Part shown: positions 7,198 to 15,620 of the stretch, piece by piece
Layout of the letters: every line of letters begins with the position of its first letter
How positions within the stretch are numbered: position 1 is the first letter of the stretch
Assembly (NCBI GenBank): GCA_958427975.1
Contig: CAUAEH010000009.1
Location: 1 to 47,391 of the forward strand
DNA from: an uncultured Collinsella sp.
GTDB taxonomy: Bacteria > Actinomycetota > Coriobacteriia > Coriobacteriales > Coriobacteriaceae
Reading direction: 5' to 3'
DNA: 47,391 bases
The notes under the pieces: model-generated
Database searches by the model: none
Told to the model about the DNA's origin: nothing
The model's input: the letters and a program-made list of their open reading frames with translations, nothing else
Position numbers and translations under genes: made by a program

Positions 7198-7902
7198 GTG
7201 AGCTTTATCAATACCATTCGCGAGGACATCAAGACCGTCCAAGCGCAGGACCCCGCCGCGCAAAACGGTCTGGTCATCTTCCTTTCCTATCCTGGCCTGC
7301 ACGCCAAGTGGAACCACGTGCCCGAGCACTGGCTCTGGGAGCATGGCCATCGCTCGCTCGCCCGTGTGCTCTCGCAAATCACCCGCCACATCACCGGCGT
7401 CGAGATTCACCCTGCCGCGCAGATCGGCAAGCACTTCTTTATCGACCACGCCATGGGCGTCGTCATCGGCGAGACCACCATTGTGGGCGACAACTGCGTG
7501 CTCTATCAGGGCGTCACGCTCGGCGGCACCGGCAACGAGACCGGCAAACGTCACCCCACCCTGGGCAACAATGTCACGGTGGGCACGGGCGCCAAGGTGC
7601 TCGGCAACATCCGCATCGGCAACAACGTCAAGATCGGCGGCAACTCGGTCGTCGTCAAAGACGTGCCCGACAACTGCACCGTCGTGGGCGTGCCGGGACG
7701 CATCATCAAGCGCAACGGCTGCCGTGTGTTCGAGGAGAGTTTCGACGCCAAGCAGCATCGCGAGTACATGCCCGATGACGCCGCCGAGCAGAGTGCCCTC
7801 AACCGCCAAGGCATCACCGAGAATGCCCGCCGCGTCAAAGAACTCGAGCGAGAAGTGGCCGAGCTCAAGGCCCTCGTCGCCAAGCTCGTAGACGAACGCT
7901 AG
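7198..7902 (+). CDS. cysE: Serine O-acetyltransferase
   Basis: A 234-residue acetyltransferase making O-acetylserine from serine and acetyl-CoA, the committed step to cysteine. The N-terminal helical part carries FLSYPGLHAKWNHVPEHWLW. The left-handed beta-helix has the catalytic region GVEIHPAAQIGKHFFIDHAMG and VLYQGVTLGGTG, then hexapeptide repeats to VVGVPGRIIK. A charged C-terminal helix (RRVKELEREVAELKALVAKL) looks like a coiled coil and is longer than usual for the EpsC-type short form. The GTG at 7198 is chosen because AAGGGAGG sits seven bases upstream and the domain begins there. No O-acetylserine sulfhydrylase gene lies nearby. Confidence 0.94.
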   Translation: MSFINTIREDIKTVQAQDPAAQNGLVIFLSYPGLHAKWNHVPEHWLWEHGHRSLARVLSQITRHITGVEIHPAAQIGKHFFIDHAMGVVIGETTIVGDNCVLYQGVTLGGTGNETGKRHPTLGNNVTVGTGAKVLGNIRIGNNVKIGGNSVVVKDVPDNCTVVGVPGRIIKRNGCRVFEESFDAKQHREYMPDDAAEQSALNRQGITENARRVKELEREVAELKALVAKLVDER

Positions 7903-7942
7903 GAACGCAAGCGGCACAAAACGGCATCGGCATCAACGCAAG

Positions 7943-7985
7943 AAGGCGCGCCAGGGAATTCATCCCCGGCGCGCCTTTCTTTTTG
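7943..7985 (+). terminator. Terminator of cysE
   Basis: AAGGCGCGCC (7943-7952) pairs perfectly with GGCGCGCCTT (7968-7977), with an inner GGG/CCC pair, followed by TCTTTTTG. Confidence 0.93.
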
Positions 7986-8017
7986 ATGTGACATGAAGGA
8001 CTGTCCCTTTGTCACAT
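7986..8017. repeat. REP-like hairpin with GTCCCTTT core
   Basis: ATGTGACA (7986-7993) pairs with TGTCACAT (8010-8017) around AGGACTGTCCCTTT. The right arm runs into the TAA stop codon of the ABC transporter on the minus strand. The core resembles the GGGACAG-type elements elsewhere in the window. Confidence 0.6.
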
Positions 8018-10023
8018 TATGCGAACTGACTCAGATAGAGGTCGGCGTAGGCACCCTCGGCAGCCAGCAGCTCCTCATGCGTACCCTGCTCGATGATATT
8101 GCCGTGGTCCATGACCAGGATCAGGTCGGCATCGACGATCGTCGACAGACGGTGCGCGATCACAAAGCTCGTGCGTCCGCGCATAAGCGCGTCCATGGCA
8201 CGGCCGATGGCAAGCTCGGTACGTGTGTCCACGCTCGAGGTCGCCTCGTCCAGGATGAGGATCGCCGGGTTGTTGAGCAGCACGCGTGCGATGGTCAACA
8301 GCTGGCGCTGGCCCTGGCTAATGCTCTCGGCATCGTTGGCCACGCGCGTGTCGTAGCCCTGCGGCATGGTGCGCACAAAGAAGTCGACCTGCGCGGCACG
8401 AGCGGCGGCCACAATTTCGTCGCGCGTTGCCTCGGGGCAGCCGTAGGCGATGTTTTCGGCAATCGTGCCGTCGAACAGCCAGGCGTCCTGCAGCACCATG
8501 CCAAACTGCTGCCGTAGCTCGCCGCGGTCCATGCGGCTCGTATCCACGCCGTCGAGCGTAATACGCCCGCCGTCAATCTCGTAGAAGCGCATGAGCAGGT
8601 TGATGAGCGTCGTCTTGCCTGCGCCCGTGGTTCCCACCACGGCAATCTTCTGGCCCGGCTCGGCGGTAAACGACACGTCGTGCATAAGCGGCTTGTCGGG
8701 CGAATAACCAAAGCGCACGTGCTCAAAGGAGACGCGACCCTCAACGCGACCCGGCAGCTTGGCGGCCTCGTCCGGCAGCGGATCGGCCTCCATCTCGGGC
8801 TCATCGAGCAGGTCGAACACGCGCTCCGCACTCGCCAACGCGCTCTGCAGCGAGTTGAAGGTAAACGACAGCTGCGTCATGGGTTCGGACGCCTCGTAGA
8901 TAAACTGGAAGAACGCCTGGAACACGCCGACGGTCATGTGACCGGCAACCAGCATGCTGCAGCCCACCAGCGCGATCACGATCTGCGCCAAACGGCCGAT
9001 AAAGCGCACCGCAGGGCCGACGGCATTGATCATAAAGTCGGCCTTGGTGCTCACGCGCGCCAGCTCGCCCGAGGCCTCGTGCACCTCGGCAGAGCTCTGA
9101 CGTTCGCGGTTAAACGCGCGGATCACCAGACGGCCCGAATAGCCTTCCTCGACCGCACTCGTAATCTTGGACACCCACTCCTGACGCTCGCCCGTCACAT
9201 CGTGTGTGCGGCGCGAGACGACCTTCGTCACCAGCAGCGACAGTGCCGTAAAGAACAGAAAGACGAGCGTAAGCTGCACGCTGAACACGAACATCACGCT
9301 CACGGCACCAACAACCGTGCCGATTGACACGAGCAGCTGCAGCAATCCGCGCTGCATGCTCTCGGACATCTTGTCCAGGTCGTTGGTCGCGCGGCTGACG
9401 ACCTCGCCGGGACGATGCGCGTCAAAATAGGCGAGCGGCAGACGGTTGAGCTTTTGCGCGATGCGGTTGCGCAGGCGCAGATTGAGGCGTTCGGCCACGC
9501 TCGACATCAAAAAGCTCTGGAGCGCGTAGAACGAAGCGGCGGCCGTCCAAATCAAAAAGTAGATGAAGATAGTCCTGCCGCAGTTCTCCCAGGTGATGCT
9601 GAAGGTGGTGTCGTTGGCAAACGCCACCTGAATGTGGCTCCACAGCTCATCGATCACGCGGGCGCTATATGCCGGCGCGGCAGTGTTAAAGATGGCATAG
9701 AACACAATGCTCGCGAACACGATATAGAAGCGCCAATGGTCGCCGGCAGCCTCGCTCCACAGGCGGCGCACCGTCGCCCAGGTATCTCGAGGCGTCTCGT
9801 CGTCGTCTTCGTCGTCCACGTCGCGCATGCGCTCTGCCTCGGCGCGGGCGCGCTCGTCCTCGGCACGTTCGTTTTCCTCGTAGAGCGCTTGGCGGCGAGC
9901 CTCGCGCTCGGCTGCAGCCTTGGCGGCGTCATCCAGCTCGGTCGACGCGGCAGTCGTTTCCTCGGCCAGTCCCGCGGCAGCGGCGTCATCAACGCCGCCC
10001 TGCTTCTTGAGCTCCTCGGTCAT
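8017..10023 (-). CDS. ABC exporter half-transporter, catalytically complete partner
   Basis: A 668-residue type I ABC exporter subunit. The first 90 residues are an unusually long acidic, Ala/Glu-rich cytoplasmic extension. Six transmembrane helices follow, then a nucleotide-binding domain with Walker A GTTGAGKT, signature ISQGQRQ in place of LSGGQ, and Walker B ILILDEATSSVD with the catalytic Glu. The ATG at 10023 has GGGAGG eight bases upstream and follows the previous stop by one base; a GTG at 10032 is less likely. It is the second gene of marR-ABC-ABC. With its partner it should form a heterodimer exporting a drug, lipid or peptide. Confidence 0.92.
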   Translation of the reverse strand: MTEELKKQGGVDDAAAAGLAEETTAASTELDDAAKAAAEREARRQALYEENERAEDERARAEAERMRDVDDEDDDETPRDTWATVRRLWSEAAGDHWRFYIVFASIVFYAIFNTAAPAYSARVIDELWSHIQVAFANDTTFSITWENCGRTIFIYFLIWTAAASFYALQSFLMSSVAERLNLRLRNRIAQKLNRLPLAYFDAHRPGEVVSRATNDLDKMSESMQRGLLQLLVSIGTVVGAVSVMFVFSVQLTLVFLFFTALSLLVTKVVSRRTHDVTGERQEWVSKITSAVEEGYSGRLVIRAFNRERQSSAEVHEASGELARVSTKADFMINAVGPAVRFIGRLAQIVIALVGCSMLVAGHMTVGVFQAFFQFIYEASEPMTQLSFTFNSLQSALASAERVFDLLDEPEMEADPLPDEAAKLPGRVEGRVSFEHVRFGYSPDKPLMHDVSFTAEPGQKIAVVGTTGAGKTTLINLLMRFYEIDGGRITLDGVDTSRMDRGELRQQFGMVLQDAWLFDGTIAENIAYGCPEATRDEIVAAARAAQVDFFVRTMPQGYDTRVANDAESISQGQRQLLTIARVLLNNPAILILDEATSSVDTRTELAIGRAMDALMRGRTSFVIAHRLSTIVDADLILVMDHGNIIEQGTHEELLAAEGAYADLYLSQFA

Positions 10024-10024
10024 G

Positions 10025-11761
10025 CTACTCACCTCCCTTCATCTGCGATTCCGCGATGGCGCGGTACACCTCGCAGGTTTCCATAAGCTCGCCATGCGTG
10101 CCCAGACCCACAACCTCGCCATCCTTGAGCACGACGATCTGGTCGGCGTGCAAGATCGTCGAGATGCGCTGCGCGATGATGAGCACCGCAGCGTCACGCG
10201 TCTCGTCTTGCAACGCATGACGCAGGGCGGCATCGGTCTTAAAGTCCAGGGCCGAAAAACTGTCATCGAAGATATATAGATCGGCATGCTTCATGAGCGC
10301 ACGGGCGATTGCCAAACGCTGGCGCTGGCCGCCCGAAAAGTTCGTACCGCCCTGGGCAACCGGGGTATCGAGCCCCTGCGGTTGGTCGAGTACAAAGGTG
10401 CTCTGGGCAACCTCAAGCGCGTGAAGCATGTCGCCCTCGGTCGCGCCTTCGTTGCCAAAGCGCAGGTTGCTTGCCACGGTGCCCGAGAACAGCCACGCCT
10501 TCTGCGGTACGTAAGCGATATGCCCGCGAATCTCGTCTTGCGAAAGCTCGCGCAGGTCGACGCCGTCCAGGCGAATGGCGCCCTTGGTGGCATCGTGGAA
10601 GCGCAGCAGGAGCTTTGCCACCGTCGATTTGCCCGAGCCTGTCGAGCCGACGATCGCAGTCGTCTGACCGCGACGGCAGGCAAAGCTCAGGTCGCACAGG
10701 GTGTCCTCGTCGGCATCGTCAAAGCGAAACGACATGTGGTCGAACACGGCCACCGCATCGGCTTCGTCCTCCGAGTCGGACGCGCCCGCATCCAGCGTGC
10801 GCTCGCCATCGACGATGCTCGGCTCAATCTCCAACACCTGCTGCGCACGGTTCAGGCACGCGGCAGCACGCGGAAGCGTCAGCACCACCATCTGGGCCAT
10901 CATCACAAAGAACAGAATCAGGATTGCGTACTCAAGCACCGCCGAGATACTCGCAATCTGCATGGCGTGGGCGCCTACGCGGTTGCCGCCCACCCACAGC
11001 ACCGCCACCTCGGCGATGTTCATCAAAAAGAAGCTTGAGCTGTCGAGGCCCACAAACAGGTGGTTGACTTTGATGGCGTTGGCGGCGTATTCGCTAAACA
11101 CCTCGTCCAGACGCCGTTCCTCGTGGCGCTCCTTGTTAAACGCACGGATGACGCGCACGCCCACAATATTCTCGCGCAGCACCACGTTCATGCGGTCGAT
11201 AAAGCCCTGTAGGCGCATAAAAATCGGCGCCGCGTTGGCAACCGTAAAGACCGCCGCCACCAGCACAATCGCAACGACTACGCCCAGAAGCGTGCCCATG
11301 GCGGGATCGATAAACCAGGCGAAGATGATGCCCGCCACAGCCAAAAACGGCACGGGCAGCACCAGCTGAATCGTCTGCAGAATCGCCTGCTGAATCACGT
11401 TGATGTCGTTGAGCGAGCGCGTGATCATCGATCCGGTGCCAAAGCGCTCAAAATCGCTGGCCGCGAGCTCGAGCGATTTGTCGTACACGGCATTGCGGAT
11501 ATCGCAAGCCACGTTGGCGGCCAGGCGCGCCGAAAGATAGCAGCCCAGCACCGTGCCGCCGCTAGCCATGCTGGTCGCGATAAACATGTATAGGCCGTTG
11601 CGTAAAATGTAGTCGATATCGCCCGTGGTAATACCGGTGTTGACCATGTTCGCCAGCATCGTGGGAACCAACAGCGTACCGACGTTATCCACCAGCAGCA
11701 CCAGCAGCGTCACTGCGACAAGCCCTCGATAGGGCTTCAAAAACCTCATTAACAGTCGCAC
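10025..11761 (-). CDS. ABC exporter half-transporter with degenerate Walker B
   Basis: A 578-residue ABC exporter subunit: MRFLKPYRG start, six membrane helices, then a nucleotide-binding domain with Walker A GSTGSGKST, canonical signature FSGGQRQR and Walker B LYIFDDSFSALD. The residue after the Walker B aspartate is Asp, not the catalytic Glu. This is the pattern of the degenerate-site subunit in heterodimeric exporters such as TM287/288 and LmrCD. The start is a GTG at 11761 behind a GGGGG-rich ribosome site. An ATG at 11749 shares TAATG with the marR stop and is the alternative. Its stop is one base before the partner ATG, so the two are probably translationally coupled. Confidence 0.92.
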   Translation of the reverse strand: MRLLMRFLKPYRGLVAVTLLVLLVDNVGTLLVPTMLANMVNTGITTGDIDYILRNGLYMFIATSMASGGTVLGCYLSARLAANVACDIRNAVYDKSLELAASDFERFGTGSMITRSLNDINVIQQAILQTIQLVLPVPFLAVAGIIFAWFIDPAMGTLLGVVVAIVLVAAVFTVANAAPIFMRLQGFIDRMNVVLRENIVGVRVIRAFNKERHEERRLDEVFSEYAANAIKVNHLFVGLDSSSFFLMNIAEVAVLWVGGNRVGAHAMQIASISAVLEYAILILFFVMMAQMVVLTLPRAAACLNRAQQVLEIEPSIVDGERTLDAGASDSEDEADAVAVFDHMSFRFDDADEDTLCDLSFACRRGQTTAIVGSTGSGKSTVAKLLLRFHDATKGAIRLDGVDLRELSQDEIRGHIAYVPQKAWLFSGTVASNLRFGNEGATEGDMLHALEVAQSTFVLDQPQGLDTPVAQGGTNFSGGQRQRLAIARALMKHADLYIFDDSFSALDFKTDAALRHALQDETRDAAVLIIAQRISTILHADQIVVLKDGEVVGLGTHGELMETCEVYRAIAESQMKGGE

Positions 11762-12249
11762 GACTCCCCCTCACCTTGATTCTCAGCCTGGCTCTCGGCA
11801 GCGATATGCTGCTTAAAGGCATCGCACTCATCGCCGAGCGCATGGGAAAATTTTCCGATTAGGCGCATGATTTCGCGCTGCTCACACGGCTCAAGCGCGC
11901 CAAAGGCTCGCTGCTCGGCCTTGAGTGCCGGCAGCGCATAACGCTCGGCAAATCGCCTGCCCTCTTCGGTCAGGCTCACAACCTTGTTCTTACGACTGCC
12001 TTCGGCAAACTCCAACGTTGCGAAGCCCCGCGCCGTCAAGGTTTTAATTGCCGAGTTGATGGTCTGCTTGCTGTAGAACCATTCGCTTGTCAGACGGCTT
12101 ACGGCAATACTGCCGCCCGTCGTGCTGGTGTCGACGAGCATCCAATAGGCGCAGTCCGAAAGGCCGCAGGCGCGCGAGAACTCCAAATAGATATGGTCGA
12201 GTCCATTGAGCAACCGATCGAAGTCGACCAGCGTAACCGCACTATTCAT
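11749..12249 (-). CDS. MarR-family regulator of the ABC exporter operon
   Basis: A 166-residue winged-helix protein with recognition segment WFYSKQTINSAIKTLTARGF and wing GSRKNKVVSLTEEGRRFAE, the standard MarR layout. The tail is acidic and ends in CDC. It starts at the ATG at 12249 and overlaps or touches the first ABC gene, so it is the first gene of the exporter operon. By analogy with other marR-exporter operons it probably represses its own promoter and is released by a ligand of the exporter. The two Cys residues at the extreme C-terminus might make it redox responsive, which is inference. Confidence 0.88.
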   Translation of the reverse strand: MNSAVTLVDFDRLLNGLDHIYLEFSRACGLSDCAYWMLVDTSTTGGSIAVSRLTSEWFYSKQTINSAIKTLTARGFATLEFAEGSRKNKVVSLTEEGRRFAERYALPALKAEQRAFGALEPCEQREIMRLIGKFSHALGDECDAFKQHIAAESQAENQGEGESCDC

Positions 12250-12296
12250 CTATCCCACCATTCAATTGTCCGATTTTTGACCAATTATGTGTCTCT

Positions 12297-12325
12297 AGAT
12301 TAGTCCGAGTTTTGACTATCGTCAA
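12297..12325 (-). promoter_or_regulatory. Promoter and likely operator of the marR-ABC operon
   Basis: On the minus strand TTGACG (12325-12320) and TAATCT (12302-12297) are 17 bases apart, a near-ideal housekeeping promoter. The -35 box is half of a palindrome TTGAC-TATC-GTCAA (12312-12325), and another TTTTTGACC copy lies at about 12274-12282. These repeats are good candidates for MarR binding. Confidence 0.7.
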
Positions 12326-12368
12326 CAGGCTCTCCGCAAATGCGTGCACTTTTATGGCCTATCGGCAG

Positions 12369-12404
12369 AAAAAGACCGCCGGCGCGGGGGCGGCGCCAGC
12401 GGTC
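12369..12404 (-). terminator. Terminator of the 96-residue protein gene
   Basis: GACCGCCGGCGC (12374-12385) pairs with GCGCCAGCGGTC (12393-12404) with one mismatch. On the minus strand it is followed by TTTTTCTG. Confidence 0.88.
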
Positions 12405-12430
12405 ACGTGAAAATCGGGTTTTATTGCCTG

Positions 12431-12721
12431 TTAAGCGGCGACGGCCTCATAGACCGTAGCGCCCGAGAAGCTGTCATGCAGGCTTTTGCCGGCAATCCAC
12501 GGCAGCTCGACGACCTCGCAGACCGTGTTGACCAGCTCGGAGCAGTCAGTAAAGTGGCCCTTGTCGTTGAGGGCCTCGCAATCCTGAACACGCCAATAGC
12601 CATCGGTGTGCGTGATGTAGTACTCGTGATCGTTGATCGACACGAAAGCGCGCGTCTTGGAACGCAGCAGCTTCAGAAATCCTTCGAAATCGGTCTCGAC
12701 GACATCTCCAGCCTGGAACAT
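12431..12721 (-). CDS. Small conserved-looking protein of unknown function
   Basis: A 96-residue soluble acidic protein with no family I recognise. The ATG at 12721 is supported by AGGAGG eight bases upstream; the longer in-frame start is not. Notable segments are MFQAGDVVETDFEGFLKLLR, SINDHEYYITHTDGYWRVQD and VCEVVELPWIAGKSLHDSF. A compact beta-rich fold is plausible from the alternating hydrophobic pattern. It has its own ribosome site and terminator and normal codon use, so it is a real gene. It lies between the marR promoter and the nitroreductase and is transcribed leftward on its own. Confidence 0.8.
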   Translation of the reverse strand: MFQAGDVVETDFEGFLKLLRSKTRAFVSINDHEYYITHTDGYWRVQDCEALNDKGHFTDCSELVNTVCEVVELPWIAGKSLHDSFSGATVYEAVAA

Positions 12722-13015
12722 GATGTTACCTCCTGGCCCGGCGCCACCACGGCGCATTGATAAACGTTGGTACTCCTTTAGTAAAACCTTTATCAGAGGT
12801 TATGCGTTCGTCATTTAGGCAAGTGGTAAAAAACCGCAGGGTAGACGGGATAAAACGTTTAACCATCCCATTTGTTTGTCACATTCTGAAGGTACTTTTA
12901 TGCAAACCTACTTTCCCAATTGGAATCTATCCTTTTGGCCGGGCAATTGACCGTCTATCGTTTAAGCCCGACGGGTATGAACGGGGCATCTGCAACGCCA
13001 CCGCAAGGAGACACC

Positions 13016-13537
13016 ATGGAGACTATCGAAGCACTCATTCACCGCCGCAGCTGCCGCAAATACAGCGATCGTCCCGTCGAGGCCGAAAAGCTTGCACGTA
13101 TTATCGAAGCCGGCCAATATGCACCGAGCGGCATGGGCCGCCAGCCGGTGACGTTTGTCGCCGTCACCGACCCCGCGACCGTCGAGCGTCTCTCACAGCT
13201 CAACGCCCAGGTCATGGGCAGCAACGGCGACCCCTTCTATGGCGCCAAGACCGTTGTTGTGGTGTTGGTTGACCGCAGCGTGCCCACACATCTGGAAGAC
13301 GGCTCGCTCGCCATGGGCAACTTGCTCAACGCCGCTTATGCGCTGGGCGTCGATTCGTGCTGGATTCACCGCGCGCATGAGGTCTTTGACTCGCCCGAGG
13401 GCCTGGAGCTGCTGGCCAGCTGGGGCCTGCCCGCCGACGGCGGCCTACGCGGCGTCGGTCACTGCATTCTGGGCTATGCCGAGGACACGCTACCCGAGGC
13501 AAAGCCGCGCCGCGACAACGTGGTGTACGTCAAGTAG
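13016..13537 (+). CDS. Nitroreductase-family flavoprotein
   Basis: A 173-residue short nitroreductase. METIEALIHRRSCRKYSDRPV is the typical N-terminus with the RRS-RKY FMN-phosphate contact. PSGMGRQPVTFVAV and the C-terminal GYAEDTLPEAKPRR also fit the family. It probably binds FMN as a homodimer and reduces nitro, quinone or similar acceptors with NAD(P)H; the natural substrate is unknown. The ATG at 13016 has AAGGAG five bases upstream. The roughly 290-base gap before it is AT-rich and holds TTGACC (12954-12959) but no certain promoter. Confidence 0.9.
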   Translation: METIEALIHRRSCRKYSDRPVEAEKLARIIEAGQYAPSGMGRQPVTFVAVTDPATVERLSQLNAQVMGSNGDPFYGAKTVVVVLVDRSVPTHLEDGSLAMGNLLNAAYALGVDSCWIHRAHEVFDSPEGLELLASWGLPADGGLRGVGHCILGYAEDTLPEAKPRRDNVVYVK

Positions 13538-13555
13538 CGCAGGAGTGTCCCAAAC

Positions 13556-13590
13556 TGCCGGCAGAAAAGGAACGTCCCCTTCTGCCGGCA
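13556..13590. repeat. REP-like hairpin with GGAACGTCCCC core
   Basis: TGCCGGCAGA (13556-13565) pairs perfectly with TCTGCCGGCA (13581-13590) around AAAGGAACGTCCCCT. It sits between the convergent nitroreductase and membrane-protein genes, 18 bases after one stop and 2 bases from the other, and may end both transcripts. Confidence 0.65.
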
Positions 13591-13592
13591 AG

Positions 13593-14168
13593 CTATGTTG
13601 ATATTTGAGTTGTCGTCGCTTCGCTTGTCTGGGTCGTTTCGGCGTCGTCGCCTTGCTTGTCTTCGTCCTTTTGAGCATCGGCGATGGTGGTGGCCGCCGC
13701 GACGATGCCGCGCTGGGGCGCGACGCCTGTCTGGGTCTGAGCGCCCTCGATAACTTCTGTGCCTGCATGCGCGAGCTCGGGCGATTTAAACACTGCGTCC
13801 AAGTTGGCGCCACCGCCGGCGTAGCCAAGCGCAGCGAGTGCGATGACGATCACTGCAACGACGGCCACGATCGAAACATAACGATGCCAACCAGCCGGAT
13901 TGAGTCCACTGCGGCGAGCCGCCCCGCGGCTGATGTAACCGAGCGTTCCGTCGTGCTTGAGCTTTGAGCCCACCACGCGTTTGCGGCCCCACAGCGAGGA
14001 CTCTGCCTGCATTGCCAAGCGGGCGCTTGCCGAAGGATAGCCGTATTTAGTGCGCTTGAACGAGCCATCAAACCCCGAGGCGTGTTTACCCCACGTCACC
14101 GATGTCGTGCGTCGGTTGACCGGCGCGGCACTCCGCCTTCTGCGGCTCGGTTTTGAAGTCTCAGCCAT
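13593..14168 (-). CDS. Single-pass membrane protein of unknown function
   Basis: A 191-residue protein. Residues 1-97 are basic and low in complexity (SRRRRSAAPVNRR, GRKRVVGSKLKHDG) and end with a conserved-looking GTLGYISRGAARRSGLNPAGW. Residues 98-116 are one strongly hydrophobic helix. Residues 117-191 are Ala/Thr/Gln-rich and acidic towards the end. By the positive-inside rule the N-terminus is cytoplasmic and the tail is outside. I do not recognise the family. The ATG at 14168 has GAGGG upstream. The neighbours give no functional hint. Confidence 0.75.
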   Translation of the reverse strand: MAETSKPSRRRRSAAPVNRRTTSVTWGKHASGFDGSFKRTKYGYPSASARLAMQAESSLWGRKRVVGSKLKHDGTLGYISRGAARRSGLNPAGWHRYVSIVAVVAVIVIALAALGYAGGGANLDAVFKSPELAHAGTEVIEGAQTQTGVAPQRGIVAAATTIADAQKDEDKQGDDAETTQTSEATTTQIST

Positions 14169-14252
14169 ATGCCCTCGCACGCCGTAACCAAATCGAAACA
14201 ATAACGCTTTGGACTGTAGCACACGCGTCGCGCGCGGTCACGGGCGCCTCGC

Positions 14253-15470
14253 TCAACGGTCATCGTCCTTCAGCAAGCGCCACAGCGTTGTACGGCTTAT
14301 GCCCAGTACCTCCGCCGCACGGGTTCGGTTGCCGTGGAGATGATCTACAACCAGATGCGCGATATCTCGCTCGGTATCGGCCAGCGGTCGCAGGATATAC
14401 AGGTCGCTTTCGAGCGTCGGGGCGCCAAAGGCTGCGGTCTTAATCACGTCCTCTTGGGCGAGCACTTCCTCCGCCACAGCGCGGTCCACCGCGCCCGCCC
14501 CCACCAATATATACAGTCGTTCCGAGACCTCGCGGAGCTGCAGATAATTGCGCGGCCAGCGGTAAGCATCGAGCGTCTTCGTCGCCGCGGAAGACAGCGT
14601 GGGCGCTGCCGTCCCAAATGCGTCAGCGAGATATTCCAAATAGCGCGCAACCTTCGTCGACGCGGCTCCCTGCTCGGCGATTGCCGGCGCCACGCTCACC
14701 GCACAGGCGAAGCGCTCGGTCACAAAGGCGGCTTGATCACTTTCGCTGCCGCCCGGCATGTCATTCGCCGTCAGCACCACATGGCAGCGCGTCGCCAACG
14801 CGGTGTCGGCCATCGTGGAGACCAGCTCGCGGAGGCGCTGGGGGCCAACCGCGTTCCAGCCCTCAATGCAAAGGGTCAGCCCTGTTTGGAACAACGGCGA
14901 TTCGGCGCTTTTGAGCACGTGGCGCCAACCGCGCTCGGTGAGCTCATCGAGCGCGACGGAAACAAAGGGCTGATCGGCAAAAGGACCGTCCAGATAGAGG
15001 CGCTTGGCGATCTCGACCTGACCCGCTCCCAGCTCGCCCTCGAGCATAAGGGGCACACCGCGCGCGTAGCTCTCGGCAACCGGTGCAGCCACCGCAGCGG
15101 CACCCTCAACGATGCCGTACGCGCTCGATTCGTAGCGGGCCTCAACTTCGTCGGCGTTGAGCCACTCGACGCCCGCATGCGCCGCGGCACCGCGCACCTC
15201 GCGGACCACGACGACCCAAAGGCCCCCGCCCTCTTTGTCGGTGGGGCGAACGGTCAGGCTCAGGCGCGTACCCTCACGCCCCATAACCAGACGCGCGCCG
15301 TCTCCTATACGGTCGAAGCGCTCAGCGACAAAAGTCGCCACACCCCGCTCAAGCGCCGCGTCATTCATGGTCGAGATCGCGACGTCTCCACGCGCATCGA
15401 TTGCCAATGCCGATGCCCCGGCAGCAGCCAGGGCATCGGTCAAGATGTTCAGCTTGGCATCGCTATCCAT
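14253..15470 (-). CDS. Fis-type HTH regulator with degenerate sigma-54-activator AAA domain
   Basis: A 405-residue regulator in three parts. Residues 1 to about 110 look like a PAS-type sensor. Residues about 120-340 resemble the AAA+ core of a sigma-54 activator but are eroded: Walker A reads GELGAGQV without the Lys, no GAFTGA loop is present, and the Walker B region reads LTLCIEGWN. The WPRN--L end of the AAA lid is kept as YRWPRNYLQLREVSERL. The last 40 residues are an intact Fis helix-turn-helix, NRTRAAEVLGISRTTLWRLL. It is therefore probably a DNA-binding regulator unable to remodel sigma-54 holoenzyme. The ATG at 15470 begins the sensor domain. It lies just downstream of the YeiH-type exporter gene on the same strand. 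Confidence 0.8.
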   Translation of the reverse strand: MDSDAKLNILTDALAAAGASALAIDARGDVAISTMNDAALERGVATFVAERFDRIGDGARLVMGREGTRLSLTVRPTDKEGGGLWVVVVREVRGAAAHAGVEWLNADEVEARYESSAYGIVEGAAAVAAPVAESYARGVPLMLEGELGAGQVEIAKRLYLDGPFADQPFVSVALDELTERGWRHVLKSAESPLFQTGLTLCIEGWNAVGPQRLRELVSTMADTALATRCHVVLTANDMPGGSESDQAAFVTERFACAVSVAPAIAEQGAASTKVARYLEYLADAFGTAAPTLSSAATKTLDAYRWPRNYLQLREVSERLYILVGAGAVDRAVAEEVLAQEDVIKTAAFGAPTLESDLYILRPLADTERDIAHLVVDHLHGNRTRAAEVLGISRTTLWRLLKDDDR

Positions 15471-15620
15471 GATTTGCCCCTGTCTGCAGCGACGTGCAAT
15501 CGCCGGCGGTCGCACGACCGAGTGTTTCAAAATTGAACGATATTGCTCACCAAACACTATAGGGCAGAAAGCGCCGTCCTGCGAGTATAGGTGTTGCCCC
15601 GCATCGCCATCCTGGCGGGG

